A stretch of 64,000 bases of DNA from DSVZ01 sp964568145 (GTDB lineage Bacteria > Verrucomicrobiota > Verrucomicrobiia > Limisphaerales > J093): positions 62,001-126,000 of the forward strand of contig CAZMOZ010000007.1 in the NCBI GenBank assembly GCA_964568145.1, in the 5' to 3' direction. A model generated the notes under the pieces. The model was not told where the DNA came from, made no database searches, and saw only the letters and a list, made by a program, of their open reading frames with translations. The position numbers and the translations under genes were made by a program. Shown here one piece after another: positions 42,070-50,481 of the stretch (positions are counted from its first letter, which is position 1; each line of letters opens with the position of its first letter).

Positions 42070-42126
42070 GGTTCGCCCCTCGCTGAGGGGCGACGGCCCC
42101 GGCCCCCAGCCAGGGGCCGGCTACCC
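42070..42126 (+). repeat. Double-hairpin repeat, copy B4
   Basis: TTCGCCCCTCGCTGAGGGGCG stem, then CCGGCCCCCAG/CAGGGGCCGG (one extra C in the left arm), ending GGCTACC. It begins where C1 ends. Confidence 0.82.
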
Positions 42127-42235
42127 GATGCCGAATCCCCCGCTGCCCGCCACTTTTTTTTTTTGAGTTTCTGAGTTTGGGCTTTCTCGCCGCGTCCACC
42201 GGGCTGGAAGCCGGCGCTACTCCGGAAGGGGTGCG

Positions 42236-42259
42236 GCCTGCAAGAAATTGAGATGCGCC
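42236..42259 (+). repeat. E motif, copy 2
   Basis: A 24-bp block with core GAAATTGAGATGCGCC, one mismatch from the copy at 22564. It lies about 65 bp before the pgi start. Confidence 0.7.
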
Positions 42260-42323
42260 CGCTGGCGGGCGCCGGCGCTTTTCCTGTTTCGCCGCCACAC
42301 ACCGGGGCGCTAACCTCGCCCGT

Positions 42324-43997
42324 ATGAACGGAACTTCCGCGGACCTCTGGCCGCGCTTTCAACAGCACTTCTCGACGTACCCGGACATCGGCCTGGCGCT
42401 GGACCTGAGCCGGATCGCCTTCCCCGAGTCGTTCTTCGCCAAGACGGCCAAATCCATGGACCGCGCCTTCGCCGAGATGGCGCGCATCGAGCAGGGCGAA
42501 AAGGTCAACACCAGCGAAGGCCGCTGCGTGGGCCATTACTGGCTGCGCCGGCCCGAGTTGCTGGCGTCCGTGGCGGACGCGGCGCTGCGGCCGTTTGCCG
42601 CGGAAATCCCGGCCACGCTCGCGCGGATCAAGGCGTTTGCGGCGAAAGTCCACGCCGGCGAAATCGCCGGCCAGGGCGGCGCGTTCCAGAACCTGCTGGT
42701 CATCGGCATCGGCGGCTCGGCGCTGGGGCCGCAGTTCGTGGCGCGCGCGCTGGGTCATCCGGCCCGCGACCGGCTCAAGCCGTGGTTTTTCGACAACACC
42801 GATCCCGACGGCATGGACAAGGTGTTCGCGGAACTGGCCGCCGCCGCGCCCGGCGGGTCGCTCCGAGCCGCGCTGAGCCGCACGCTCTGCGTGGTGATCT
42901 CGAAGTCCGGTGGCACTCCGGAGACGGCCAACGGCATGATCGAGGCCGCCCGCGCCTACGAGCGCGCCGGGCTGAAGTTCCCGCTCCACGCCATCGCCAT
43001 CACCCTGGCCGGCAGTAAACTCCACGGCCTCGCCACCGACCCCGCGCGGCGCTGGCTCGACGTGTTTCCCATGTGGGACTGGGTGGGCGGCCGCACCAGT
43101 GAAACCTCCGCGGTGGGCCTGCTGCCCGCGGCCTTGCAGGGACTGGACATTGACGGCTTGCTGGCTGGCGCGCGCGCCTGCGACGACCTCACCCGCGTGG
43201 CGGACACGCGTCGCAACCCGGCCGCGCTGCTGGCGCTAATGTGGCTCTTCCTCACCGAAGGCCGTGGCGCGCGGGACATGGTGGTGCTGCCGTACAAGGA
43301 CCGGCTGGAACTGTTCTCGCGCTACCTGCAGCAACTGGTCATGGAATCGCTCGGCAAGGAAACCAATCGCGCCGGCGACCTGGTGAACCAAGGCATCACC
43401 GTCTATGGCAACAAGGGCTCCACCGACCAGCACGCCTACGTGCAGCAGCTCCGCGACGGCGTGCCGAACTTCTTCGTCGTGTTCATCGAGGTGTTGCGCG
43501 AACGCGCCGCCGGCCAGCCCGCGGTGGAAGTCGAGCCGGGCGTCACCAGCGGCGACTACCTGTCGGGCTTCCTCCAGGGCACGCGGCGCGCGCTCTGGGA
43601 AAATGGCCGCCAGTCCATCACGATCACACTGGACGAGGTCAGCCCGGCGCGGGTGGGCGCGCTCATCGCCTTGTTCGAGCGTGCGGTTGGCTTGTACGCC
43701 GGTCTGGTGAACATCAACGCCTACGACCAACCGGGCGTCGAGGCCGGCAAGAAGGCGGCGGAGCGCGTCCTCAAACTCCAGAAGCGCATCGTGGAATGGT
43801 TCAAGGGCGCCGGCCGCCGCGCCGCGCCCGCCACGGTGGAACAGATCGCGGCCGCGCTGGGCAAGGACGACGAAGGCCGGCCCGTGGAGCCCGAAACCGT
43901 CTTCAAGATTTGCGAGCACCTGGCCGCGAATCCCGGCCGGGGCGTGGTGCGGACGGGTGGCTCCACGCCCGCCAGCGCCACGTACGGCCCGGGCTGA
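42324..43997 (+). CDS. pgi: Glucose-6-phosphate isomerase
   Basis: A 557-residue two-SIS-domain enzyme converting glucose-6-phosphate and fructose-6-phosphate in glycolysis. It shows NLLVIGIGGSALGPQFVARAL, VISKSGGTPETANGMIEA, DWVGGRTSETSAVGLLPA, VLPYKDRLELFSRYLQQLVMESLGKE and GNKGSTDQHAYVQQLRDG. The catalytic Glu lies in the LVMESLGK region and the His in STDQHAYVQ. Its N-terminus is shorter than the eukaryotic type. The last 60 residues, which include a winged-helix-like VEQIAAALG and a GVVRTGGSTP tail, extend past the isomerase domain. It is likely monocistronic, with repeats B4 and E2 in its leader region. Confidence 0.95.
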   Translation: MNGTSADLWPRFQQHFSTYPDIGLALDLSRIAFPESFFAKTAKSMDRAFAEMARIEQGEKVNTSEGRCVGHYWLRRPELLASVADAALRPFAAEIPATLARIKAFAAKVHAGEIAGQGGAFQNLLVIGIGGSALGPQFVARALGHPARDRLKPWFFDNTDPDGMDKVFAELAAAAPGGSLRAALSRTLCVVISKSGGTPETANGMIEAARAYERAGLKFPLHAIAITLAGSKLHGLATDPARRWLDVFPMWDWVGGRTSETSAVGLLPAALQGLDIDGLLAGARACDDLTRVADTRRNPAALLALMWLFLTEGRGARDMVVLPYKDRLELFSRYLQQLVMESLGKETNRAGDLVNQGITVYGNKGSTDQHAYVQQLRDGVPNFFVVFIEVLRERAAGQPAVEVEPGVTSGDYLSGFLQGTRRALWENGRQSITITLDEVSPARVGALIALFERAVGLYAGLVNINAYDQPGVEAGKKAAERVLKLQKRIVEWFKGAGRRAAPATVEQIAAALGKDDEGRPVEPETVFKICEHLAANPGRGVVRTGGSTPASATYGPG

Positions 43998-44313
43998 GCC
44001 GGGCACGTGGAGTTCAACCACGAAGGGACGCGAAGGGACGCGAACCCCGCACGAAGAGAAACGTCGGTGCCGACCAGTGCACGAAGGCAGCCCAACTGGC
44101 CGGTCGGCGCGTGTTGGCCAACTGGATGGAGATTGTGCCCCTCGCCTGGGTTCGTGCTGATGCGCGCAACATCGCCCGAGAAAACCAGCGTCAGAATTGG
44201 TGGCACGCGGCTCCGAAGAGCCCCAGGCTGTGACGGTGGTTCCTTCTCCCTGCGGGAGAGGGAGAATCGTGCACCCCCGGTGAAAGCCAGCCCGGGGATT
44301 GGCGGCGACGGGC
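43998..44313. other. Gap between convergent pgi and M48 protease genes
   Basis: A 316-bp gap without a gene. A GAAGGGACGC direct duplication sits at 44019-44045 (AACCACGAAGGGACGC type). A hairpin TTCTCCCT-loop-AGGGAGAA is at 44242-44264. These may end transcription from one or both sides, but no T-tract is present. Confidence 0.5.
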
Positions 44314-46272
44314 TCAGACGCTTTCCAGGAACGGCGGCAACGGGCAGTCCAGCGCGTCGGCGATGGCGCGGAGCAGTTCGGCCTCGCGCACGTGCAACTC
44401 GCCGTCCGCGGCCACGGCGTCCGCGCACGCCTGCAGTGCCTGCCGGCGGATCGCGGGCGAGGCGAGCGCCAGCCGGTCCAGCGCGGCTTCCACCTGCGCC
44501 AGGTTGCACTCCGCCAGCGGCAGCAGCCGCAGGGCCGGGCCGGCGGTGCCCAGCCGGGTCGCGCCCTGGGCGAAGGCCGCGGCGGCGTTCGGCGCCTCCT
44601 TGTTGCCCAGATGCGCCAGCGCGGACAGCAGCACCGCGCAATCGCCCAGCAGGGGTTGCAGCGCGTAGTACTGCGCCACCTGCCCCACCGGTCGCTGCTC
44701 GAAATGCGGCGCGAGGTGGCGGCGCACCAGGCGTTGCAGCGCGTACTCGAAGAGGTCAATCGCCTCGTCGCTTTCCACCAGTTGCTGCAACAGCCCCGCG
44801 AAGGCCTCGTACTGGGAGGGCGAAAGTTCGCGCAGCGCCGGCAGGGCCAGCATCACCAGCGGCAGCCGGTCGCGCTCGGCGAGGTTCTCCACGGCGGCGG
44901 CGATAGAGGGCAGGCCGGCGAAGAACTGCTCATGAATGGTCGCCTCGATGGAATCCAGTTGCTGCTGGCGCGTGGCCGGATCGCGGCTGAGCACGAGGCT
45001 GAGCACCAGGCCGGCGGCGCCGAGCGGTTCGCGCGCGGCGGCCACCAGTTCGGCGGGCAGCCGCGCCCGCAAGGCTTCCGCGTAAGCCAGATGCTCGGGC
45101 GCGGGATGGCCGGCGTCGGCCAGCGCGGCGTGCGCCGGCACCAGCCGGGCGGGCCGGGGCGCCGGAGGCGGCGCTTCCGCTCCCGCCAGCCCCGCGGCCA
45201 CGCCCGCCAGGCGCGGCGGTCCCGCCTCGGTCCAGCGGCGGCTCGTCGGGGCTTCGGCCGGCGCCTCGGCGACCAGGCGCGGGAAGCGGCCGTCGAATTG
45301 CGGATCCAGCGCGCGGATGCGCTCCGCGAGCGGCGGGTGCGTGCTGAACATCGCCAGCCAGGACTCGCGCAGGCCGTTGCTGAAAAACAGGTGGCTGGCC
45401 TGTTCGGCGTGGGGCGTCTGCAGACGCGAGCCGGCGGCGAGCCCGCCGATCTTCTTGAGCGCGCCGGCCAGCCCGGCCGGATTGCGCGTGAACTGCACCG
45501 CCGCGGCGTCCGCCAGATATTCGCGCTGGCGCGACACCGCGCTTTTGATCAGGCGGGCGAACAACATGCCGATGCCGCCGATCACCAGCAGCGCCAGGCC
45601 GATCAACGGCAGCGGATTCGAGTCCTTGCCGCCGCGGGAGCGGCCGCCGCGCACGCGCAGCAACTGGCGGCCGATGATCGTCAGCACCAGCAGGCCGTTG
45701 ATGATGCCGATCAGCCGCAGGTTCAGCCGCATGTCGCCGTTGAGGATGTGGCTGAACTCGTGCGCGATGACGCCCTGCAATTCGTCGCGCGTGAGCAGGC
45801 GCATGCCGCCGCGCGTCACGCCCACGGCGGCGTCGCGCGTGGCCAGCCCGGCGGCGAAGGCGTTGATGCCCTCCTCCTCGCGCAACAGGAAGACCTGCGG
45901 CACGGGCACGCCGGAGGCCAGGGCCATCTCCTCCACCACGTTGAGCAGCTTGCGCTCGTGCGGATCGGTTGTGTCCGGCCGGACGGGCGTGCCGCCGAGC
46001 ATTGTGGCCACGGCGGCGCCGCCGCGGCTGAGCTCCATGATCTTGGCCACGCTGCCGAGGAAGACGATGAACATGGTGCCGAGCGCCACGCCGGCAAACA
46101 GGGCGGGGTCCCAGAGCCGGGCGAGGTTGCCGCCGCCGGCGCGCTCGTGGAGGAAGATGAGCGCGAAAACCGCGTAGAGCGCCAGCACCGTGAGCACCAG
46201 CGCCAGCCCGAAATAGAACACCAGCACCTTCGTGCGGCGCCGGGCGCGGTCCTGGCGGTCGAAGAAATCCAT
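44314..46272 (-). CDS. HtpX-like M48 membrane metallopeptidase with TerB-like C-terminus
   Basis: A 652-residue membrane protease. The N-terminus has two hydrophobic helices (VLVFYFGLALVLTVLALYAVF and DPALFAGVALGTMFIVFLG). The M48 zinc site HEFSHILNGD is near residue 170, with the third ligand in SRQREYLADAAAVQF near 253. Two further membrane segments lie between them. Residues about 340-650 form a long extension ending in a TerB-like helical part (ALQACADAVAADGELHVREAELLRAIADAL). HtpX-like proteases cut damaged membrane proteins. The start at MDFFDRQDRARRR was chosen because the preceding in-frame residues are basic and non-conserved. It follows lemA by 62 bp; lemA-M48 pairing is common. Confidence 0.87.
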   Translation of the reverse strand: MDFFDRQDRARRRTKVLVFYFGLALVLTVLALYAVFALIFLHERAGGGNLARLWDPALFAGVALGTMFIVFLGSVAKIMELSRGGAAVATMLGGTPVRPDTTDPHERKLLNVVEEMALASGVPVPQVFLLREEEGINAFAAGLATRDAAVGVTRGGMRLLTRDELQGVIAHEFSHILNGDMRLNLRLIGIINGLLVLTIIGRQLLRVRGGRSRGGKDSNPLPLIGLALLVIGGIGMLFARLIKSAVSRQREYLADAAAVQFTRNPAGLAGALKKIGGLAAGSRLQTPHAEQASHLFFSNGLRESWLAMFSTHPPLAERIRALDPQFDGRFPRLVAEAPAEAPTSRRWTEAGPPRLAGVAAGLAGAEAPPPAPRPARLVPAHAALADAGHPAPEHLAYAEALRARLPAELVAAAREPLGAAGLVLSLVLSRDPATRQQQLDSIEATIHEQFFAGLPSIAAAVENLAERDRLPLVMLALPALRELSPSQYEAFAGLLQQLVESDEAIDLFEYALQRLVRRHLAPHFEQRPVGQVAQYYALQPLLGDCAVLLSALAHLGNKEAPNAAAAFAQGATRLGTAGPALRLLPLAECNLAQVEAALDRLALASPAIRRQALQACADAVAADGELHVREAELLRAIADALDCPLPPFLESV

Positions 46273-46334
46273 GACGGCGGAGCCGCGTGGCACCTTTCCC
46301 GGGACGCCGCGCGGCAAAGGGCTTTCCGCTCCGG

Positions 46335-46943
46335 TTACTTGAACGACACCTTGGGCGCCTCGCGGTGCTCGGCCTGCTCCACCACGAACAGCTCGGCGGG
46401 CGTGAAGTTGAACACGCCGGCGGTCAGGTTGGTGGGGAACGTCTCGCGCGCGGTGTTGTACACCATCACCGAGTCGTTGAAGGCCTGGCGGGCGAAGGCG
46501 ATCTTGTTCTCCGTCGAGGTCAGCTCCTCCTGCAAGGCCAGCATGTTCTGGTTCGCCTTGAGGTCGGGATAAGCCTCGGCCACGGCGAAGAGGCGGCCCA
46601 GCGCGCCGGCCAGGCCGGTCTCCGCCGCCACGAGGCCCTTGATGCCGGCGGGGTCGCCGGGATTGGCGGCCGCGCGCTGGTTGGCGGCGTAGGCGGCGTT
46701 GCGCGCCTGGATCACGGCCTCGAGCGTGTTGCGCTCGTGGGCCAGATAGCCCTTGGCCGTCTCGACCAGGTTCGGGATGAGGTCGTACCGGCGCTTGAGC
46801 TGCACATCAATCTGCGAGTACGCGTTCTTGAAGCGGTTGCGCAGGGTGACCAGCCGGTTGTAGGCGGCGATGACGAACACCACCAGCAGGAACACCGGCA
46901 CGAGGATGATCAACACCAGCACCAGCAGGAGTCCTTTGAGCAT
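46335..46943 (-). CDS. lemA: LemA family membrane protein
   Basis: A 202-residue protein with one N-terminal membrane helix (MLKGLLLVLVLIILVPVFLL) and a four-helix coiled LemA domain: YNRLVTLRNRFKNAYSQIDVQLKRRYDLIPNLVETAKGYLAHE at the start, AYPDLKANQNMLALQEELTSTENKIAFARQAFNDSVMVYN in the middle. These are near-invariant in the family. LemA function is not settled, but it is often next to HtpX-like proteases, as here, and may be a partner in envelope stress response. Length is typical. The start follows a plausible AGGTTG-rich leader. Confidence 0.93.
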   Translation of the reverse strand: MLKGLLLVLVLIILVPVFLLVVFVIAAYNRLVTLRNRFKNAYSQIDVQLKRRYDLIPNLVETAKGYLAHERNTLEAVIQARNAAYAANQRAAANPGDPAGIKGLVAAETGLAGALGRLFAVAEAYPDLKANQNMLALQEELTSTENKIAFARQAFNDSVMVYNTARETFPTNLTAGVFNFTPAELFVVEQAEHREAPKVSFK

Positions 46944-47026
46944 AGGTTGCCTTTCGTTCGAGTTCGCGTTCTCCTACGCCAATCCCCGGCGCCGAACAAT
47001 TACATTTTCCCGGTGGAGATGGAAAC

Positions 47027-47178
47027 GGCGCCTTTCGTTTTTGTGCGGGTCCGACCTTGGCGGGGTGGGGCGAGACTCCGCCGAGCCCAGGCCTTCCGTG
47101 GCTGCGATCGGCAGACTGCGGTCCCCGCAAGCGGGTCGCCCGCGGCACGGGCCCAGGCGAGGTCGCTTGGACCACCAT
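47027..47178 (-). repeat. Composite C-D-H repeat, uninterrupted copy
   Basis: Read on the minus strand: a C block (CGACCTCGCCTGGGCC, then CCGCGGGCGACCCGCTTGCG), a D block (ACCGCAGTCTGCCGATCG), CAGCCACGGAAGGCC, then an H block (GGAGTCTCGCCCCACCCCGC, CAAGGTCGGACC). The same order occurs at 56765-56953. Confidence 0.7.
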
Positions 47179-47290
47179 GGCCCAAGCGCTGCCGGCATGA
47201 AACCGGGCTGGGTTCGGCGGAAACGGGCGCGCGAAGCCCAAGCTTGACGCGGTTTTCAGCCGGGGATGGAACGCCGCAGTGACTGCCCGC

Positions 47291-47340
47291 GAAATCCGAA
47301 AACCGAAATCCGAAGTTGGGAGGCTGGGCTGGCCGGCACT
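47291..47340. repeat. Inverted-repeat element, partial copy A5
   Basis: Left arm AAATCCGAAAACCGAA followed by a second CCGAAGTTGG; the right arm is only ACTTC before the mdh stop. It appears to be a half element. Confidence 0.55.
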
Positions 47341-48336
47341 TCAGGCGGGCAGCAGCTCCGCCACCATGGCCTTCTCTTCCTTCAACTCCGCTTCGGTGGC
47401 GGCGATTTTCACCTGGCTGAATTCGTTCAGCGACAGGCCGGGCACGATGGACCAGTTCCGGCCGTCGCTGCGGACCGGGTAGCTGAAAATCAGCCCGGGC
47501 TCGATGCCGTAATCACCGGGCGAGGCGACCGCCACGCTGAACCAGTCGCCGGCGCGCGTGGCGGTGGTGAGCTGGCGCACCGTGTCCACCACGGCGTTGG
47601 CGGCGCTGGCGGCGGAGCTGGAGCCGCGGGCCTTGATGATGGCGGCCCCGCGCTGCTGCACGGTGGCGATGAAGTCCTTCTCGAGCCATTCGCGGTGGCC
47701 GATCACGTCGGGCACCGGCCGGCCGCTGATCCGGGCGTTGAAGAAGTCGGGGAACATCGTGGAGCTGTGGTTGCCCCAGATGGCCATGTTCGTCACGGCG
47801 GTCACGTCCACGCTGGCCTTTTTCGCGAGCTGGGTCCGGGCGCGGTTTTCATCGAGCATGGTCATGGCGAAGAAGCGGTCGGCGGGCACGCCGCGGGCGT
47901 TGCGCTGGGCGATGAGGGCGTTCGTGTTGCACGGGTTGCCGACCCCCAGCACGCGCACGTCGCTGGCGGCGTGCCGGGCAATGGCCTGTCCTTGGCCGGT
48001 GAAGATCTTGCCGTTGATGCCCAGCAGGTCCTTGCGCTCCATGCCGGCCTTGCGCGGCACGGCGCCGACGAGCAGCGCCCAGTTCACGCCCTTGAAACCT
48101 TCCTCAAGGCTGGCGGTGGGCACCATGCCCTTGAGCAACGGAAAGGCGCAGTCCTCGAGCTCCATGCAGACGCCTTGGAGGGTGTTCTGGGCCTTCTCGT
48201 CCGGGATCTCGATGAGGTGGAGGATGACGGGCTGGTCCGGACCGAACATGGCGCCGGAGGCGATGCGGAACAGGAGGGAATAACCGATCTGGCCGGCGGC
48301 GCCGGTGATCGCCACGCGAAGGGGTGACTTGTTCAT
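47341..48336 (-). CDS. mdh: Malate dehydrogenase
   Basis: A 331-residue NAD-dependent malate dehydrogenase of the cytosolic/type-2 branch, as opposed to the LDH-like branch. It has RVAITGAAGQIGYSLLFRIASG, LIEIPDEKAQNTLQGVCMELEDCAFPLL, LLVGAVPRKAGMERKDLLGIN, VLGVGNPCNTNALIAQRNA, the catalytic NMAIWGNHSSTMFPD and SAASAANAVVDTVR. It oxidises malate to oxaloacetate in the TCA cycle. The start at MNKSPLRVAITG was selected because the frame upstream is open only across a repeat. It lies downstream of the rng gene, with its own promoter candidate and double-hairpin copy B5 between. Confidence 0.95.
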   Translation of the reverse strand: MNKSPLRVAITGAAGQIGYSLLFRIASGAMFGPDQPVILHLIEIPDEKAQNTLQGVCMELEDCAFPLLKGMVPTASLEEGFKGVNWALLVGAVPRKAGMERKDLLGINGKIFTGQGQAIARHAASDVRVLGVGNPCNTNALIAQRNARGVPADRFFAMTMLDENRARTQLAKKASVDVTAVTNMAIWGNHSSTMFPDFFNARISGRPVPDVIGHREWLEKDFIATVQQRGAAIIKARGSSSAASAANAVVDTVRQLTTATRAGDWFSVAVASPGDYGIEPGLIFSYPVRSDGRNWSIVPGLSLNEFSQVKIAATEAELKEEKAMVAELLPA

Positions 48337-48357
48337 GGACTCAGCAAAAACGGCGGC

Positions 48358-48385
48358 ACTATAAAAGGCGTCGCCGACGCGGCAA
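48358..48385 (-). promoter_or_regulatory. Candidate sigma70-like promoter of mdh
   Basis: Minus strand TTGCCG, 16 bases, TATAGT, about 22 bases before the ATG. Boxes match 4/6 and 5/6. A double-hairpin repeat lies just upstream. Confidence 0.4.
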
Positions 48386-48407
48386 GGGTTATCCCCCCGC
48401 CGGCCGG

Positions 48408-48463
48408 GGTCACCCCTCGCTGAGGGGCGACGGGTCCGGCCCCTGGGCCAGGGGCCGGGTACC
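48408..48463 (+). repeat. Double-hairpin repeat, copy B5
   Basis: Stems TCACCCCT/AGGGGCGA and CCGGCCCCTG/CAGGGGCCGG, ending GGGTACC. It sits between rng and mdh, where it may separate the two transcription units. Confidence 0.85.
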
Positions 48464-48493
48464 AAGCCCCCGGCCGGCGCGACGTTGGCCCGC

Positions 48494-50473
48494 TCAGCCG
48501 CCCACGCTGGCGAGTTCCTCGTTGGTGATGGCGTTGACGATCTTGAACTGCTCGGCGTGCAGGGTGGGCTCGCCGCGGAAGCTGAGTTTGCCGAAGTAGC
48601 GTTTCTCGAGTTCGATGATGAGGTGCTCGTCCTCGTTGCGGAGGCGTTCGAGCACGGCGGGGTGGACCACCACGCGAAGCTGGAAGTCGGACTCGTCGCG
48701 TGCCCGGCGCTTGAGGAGTTCCGCCAGCTTGCGCTGGATTTCCACGCTCATGGTGAGCGGGCTCTTCACCACGCCGCGGCCCTTGCAGTACGGACAGTCG
48801 TCATAGACGGACTCCTGCACGCTTTCGGTGTGGCGCTGGCGGGTCATCTCCATGAGGCCCAGTTGCGAGATGGGCAGGACGTGCGTGCGGGCGCGGTCGC
48901 GTTTGAGCAGCTCCTTCATCTTCTGGTACACCGCCTGGCGGTCCTTGCCGGACTTCATGTCAATGAAGTCGAGCACGATCAGGCCGCCCATGTTGCGGAG
49001 GCGGAGCTGGCGGCAGATTTCCTCGGCGGCCTCGAGGTTGACCTTGGTGATGGTGGACTCGGGGTCCTTGGCGCTCTTGTGGCGGCCGGTGTTGACGTCA
49101 ATGGCCACCAGCGCCTCGGTCTCGTCCACCACGATGTACCCGCCGCTCTTGAGATGGACCTGGCGGGCGAAGGCGGTCTGAAGCTGGCGCGTGATGCCGA
49201 AGCGGTCGAAGACGGGCTGGGATTCGTTGTAGAACTTCACCTTGCCGGCGGACCGGCGCGAAATCTTGCCGATCATCGTCCGGATGCGCTCGTAGCTGGC
49301 GTGGTTGTCCACCACGATGCGCTCGACGTCGTCGGTGAGGAAGTCGCGCACCGTGCGCTCGATCAGGTCGGGTTCGCGGAAGACGCAGCAGGGCGCGGGC
49401 TGGGTGTTGATCTTCTCCTGGACCGCCTTCCATTCCTCGAGCAGGAGCGCAAGGTCGCGCACGAAGTACCGCGCCTGCTGGCCTTCGCCGGCGGTGCGGA
49501 TGATGACACCCATGCCGTCGGGCAGGGTGAGGCTGCGGACGATCTTCTTGAGCCGCTGGCGTTCCTCCTGGTTCTCGATCTTGCGGGACACGCCGCACTG
49601 ATCGGAGTTGGGCAGCAGCACCAGGAAGCGGCCGGGGATGGCGAGGTTCGTGGTCACGCGCGGGCCCTTGGTGCCGATGGGGCCCTTGCTGACCTGGATG
49701 ACGATGTCGGTGCCTGGCGGGTACAGGCGCGGGATGTCCTTCTGGGTCACCTTGGGTTTGTCCCGCCGGCGGCGGTCGTCGCGCTCGACCAGCTCCACGT
49801 TGCTGTCGAAGCTGGCCGGCACGATGTCCCAGTAATGGAGGAAGGCGTTTTTCTCGAAGCCGATGTCCACGAAGGCGGCCTTGAGGCCGTCCTCGAGGTT
49901 GCGCACCTTGCCCTTGAAGATGCTGCCCACCAGGCGTTCCTCCTCGGTGCGCTCGATGGTGAATTCCTCGAGCCGGCCTTCCTCGAGGACGGCGACGCGC
50001 GTCTCGAGCGACTCGGCGTTGATGATGATCTCCTTCTGGGTGCTCTCCTTATTGCGGACCAGCCCGGTGACGCGCTGGAGGACCCTCTGGGCTGCGGCTT
50101 TCAGCGTGCCCATGAGGGTGGGCGGCGTGGCTGGCGCGGGCGCGGAGGCGGGCGGCGGCGCGGCCTCTTCAGTGACCTCGGCCGGCACATCCAGGTGCGG
50201 CTGGCGGTACTCACGCTTCTCGATGTCGTCCATCGCCGCCTCGGCGGCGGGGGTGTCGGTGGCGTCCTCGGGCAGGCCGGCGGCGCGGTTCTGGGCGCGC
50301 AGGATTTCGCGCTCGTGGCGGCGGGTGTCAAAAACAGACTCCTCGCCGGGCTTGTCGCCGACGGCTTCGGCGCGCGCCTCCCACGCGCCGCGCTCGGGTT
50401 TGAAGGATTGCCCGCGGCCGGGGCGGAAACGCTGTCCGCCGCGGCGACGGCTGGAAAAGTTGCGGTCGGTCAT
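48494..50473 (-). CDS. rng: Ribonuclease E/G family endoribonuclease
   Basis: A 659-residue protein. About 140 N-terminal residues form a disordered extension, Arg/Gly-rich at first (RRRGGQRFRPGRGQSFKP) and acidic later. The RNase G core follows: EIIINAESLETRVAVLEEG, GSIFKGKVRNLEDGLKAAFVDIGFEKNAFLHYWDI (S1 domain), PRVTTNLAIPGRFLVLLPN, VAIDVNTGRHKSAKDPESTITKVNLEAAEEICRQLRLRNMGGLIVLDFIDM (catalytic Asp pair) and the zinc link DDCPYCKGRG. It cleaves single-stranded RNA near 5' monophosphates, with roles in rRNA maturation and mRNA decay. The placement after mrdA-rodA is common to many mre clusters. The gene starts eight bases after rodA ends. Confidence 0.92.
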   Translation of the reverse strand: MTDRNFSSRRRGGQRFRPGRGQSFKPERGAWEARAEAVGDKPGEESVFDTRRHEREILRAQNRAAGLPEDATDTPAAEAAMDDIEKREYRQPHLDVPAEVTEEAAPPPASAPAPATPPTLMGTLKAAAQRVLQRVTGLVRNKESTQKEIIINAESLETRVAVLEEGRLEEFTIERTEEERLVGSIFKGKVRNLEDGLKAAFVDIGFEKNAFLHYWDIVPASFDSNVELVERDDRRRRDKPKVTQKDIPRLYPPGTDIVIQVSKGPIGTKGPRVTTNLAIPGRFLVLLPNSDQCGVSRKIENQEERQRLKKIVRSLTLPDGMGVIIRTAGEGQQARYFVRDLALLLEEWKAVQEKINTQPAPCCVFREPDLIERTVRDFLTDDVERIVVDNHASYERIRTMIGKISRRSAGKVKFYNESQPVFDRFGITRQLQTAFARQVHLKSGGYIVVDETEALVAIDVNTGRHKSAKDPESTITKVNLEAAEEICRQLRLRNMGGLIVLDFIDMKSGKDRQAVYQKMKELLKRDRARTHVLPISQLGLMEMTRQRHTESVQESVYDDCPYCKGRGVVKSPLTMSVEIQRKLAELLKRRARDESDFQLRVVVHPAVLERLRNEDEHLIIELEKRYFGKLSFRGEPTLHAEQFKIVNAITNEELASVGG

Positions 50474-50481
50474 GGGGACTT

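Larger units (their letters stand above)
41883..42323. other. Repeat-rich intergenic region upstream of pgi
   Basis: A 441-bp gap with no gene. It holds the C1 repeat (42014-42067) directly joined to double-hairpin copy B4, an 11-T run at 42154-42164, and E motif copy 2 (42236-42259). Confidence 0.6.
46944..47340. other. Repeat-rich gap between lemA and mdh
   Basis: A 397-bp gap holding a minus-strand C-D-H composite repeat (47027-47178) and the half inverted-repeat copy A5 against the mdh 3' end. No gene is seen. Confidence 0.6.

Noticed and set aside
44233..44264. TTCTCCCT/AGGGAGAA hairpin as a rho-independent terminator
   Set aside because: No T-tract follows on either strand; the loop and stem resemble a common low-complexity CTCCC hairpin.
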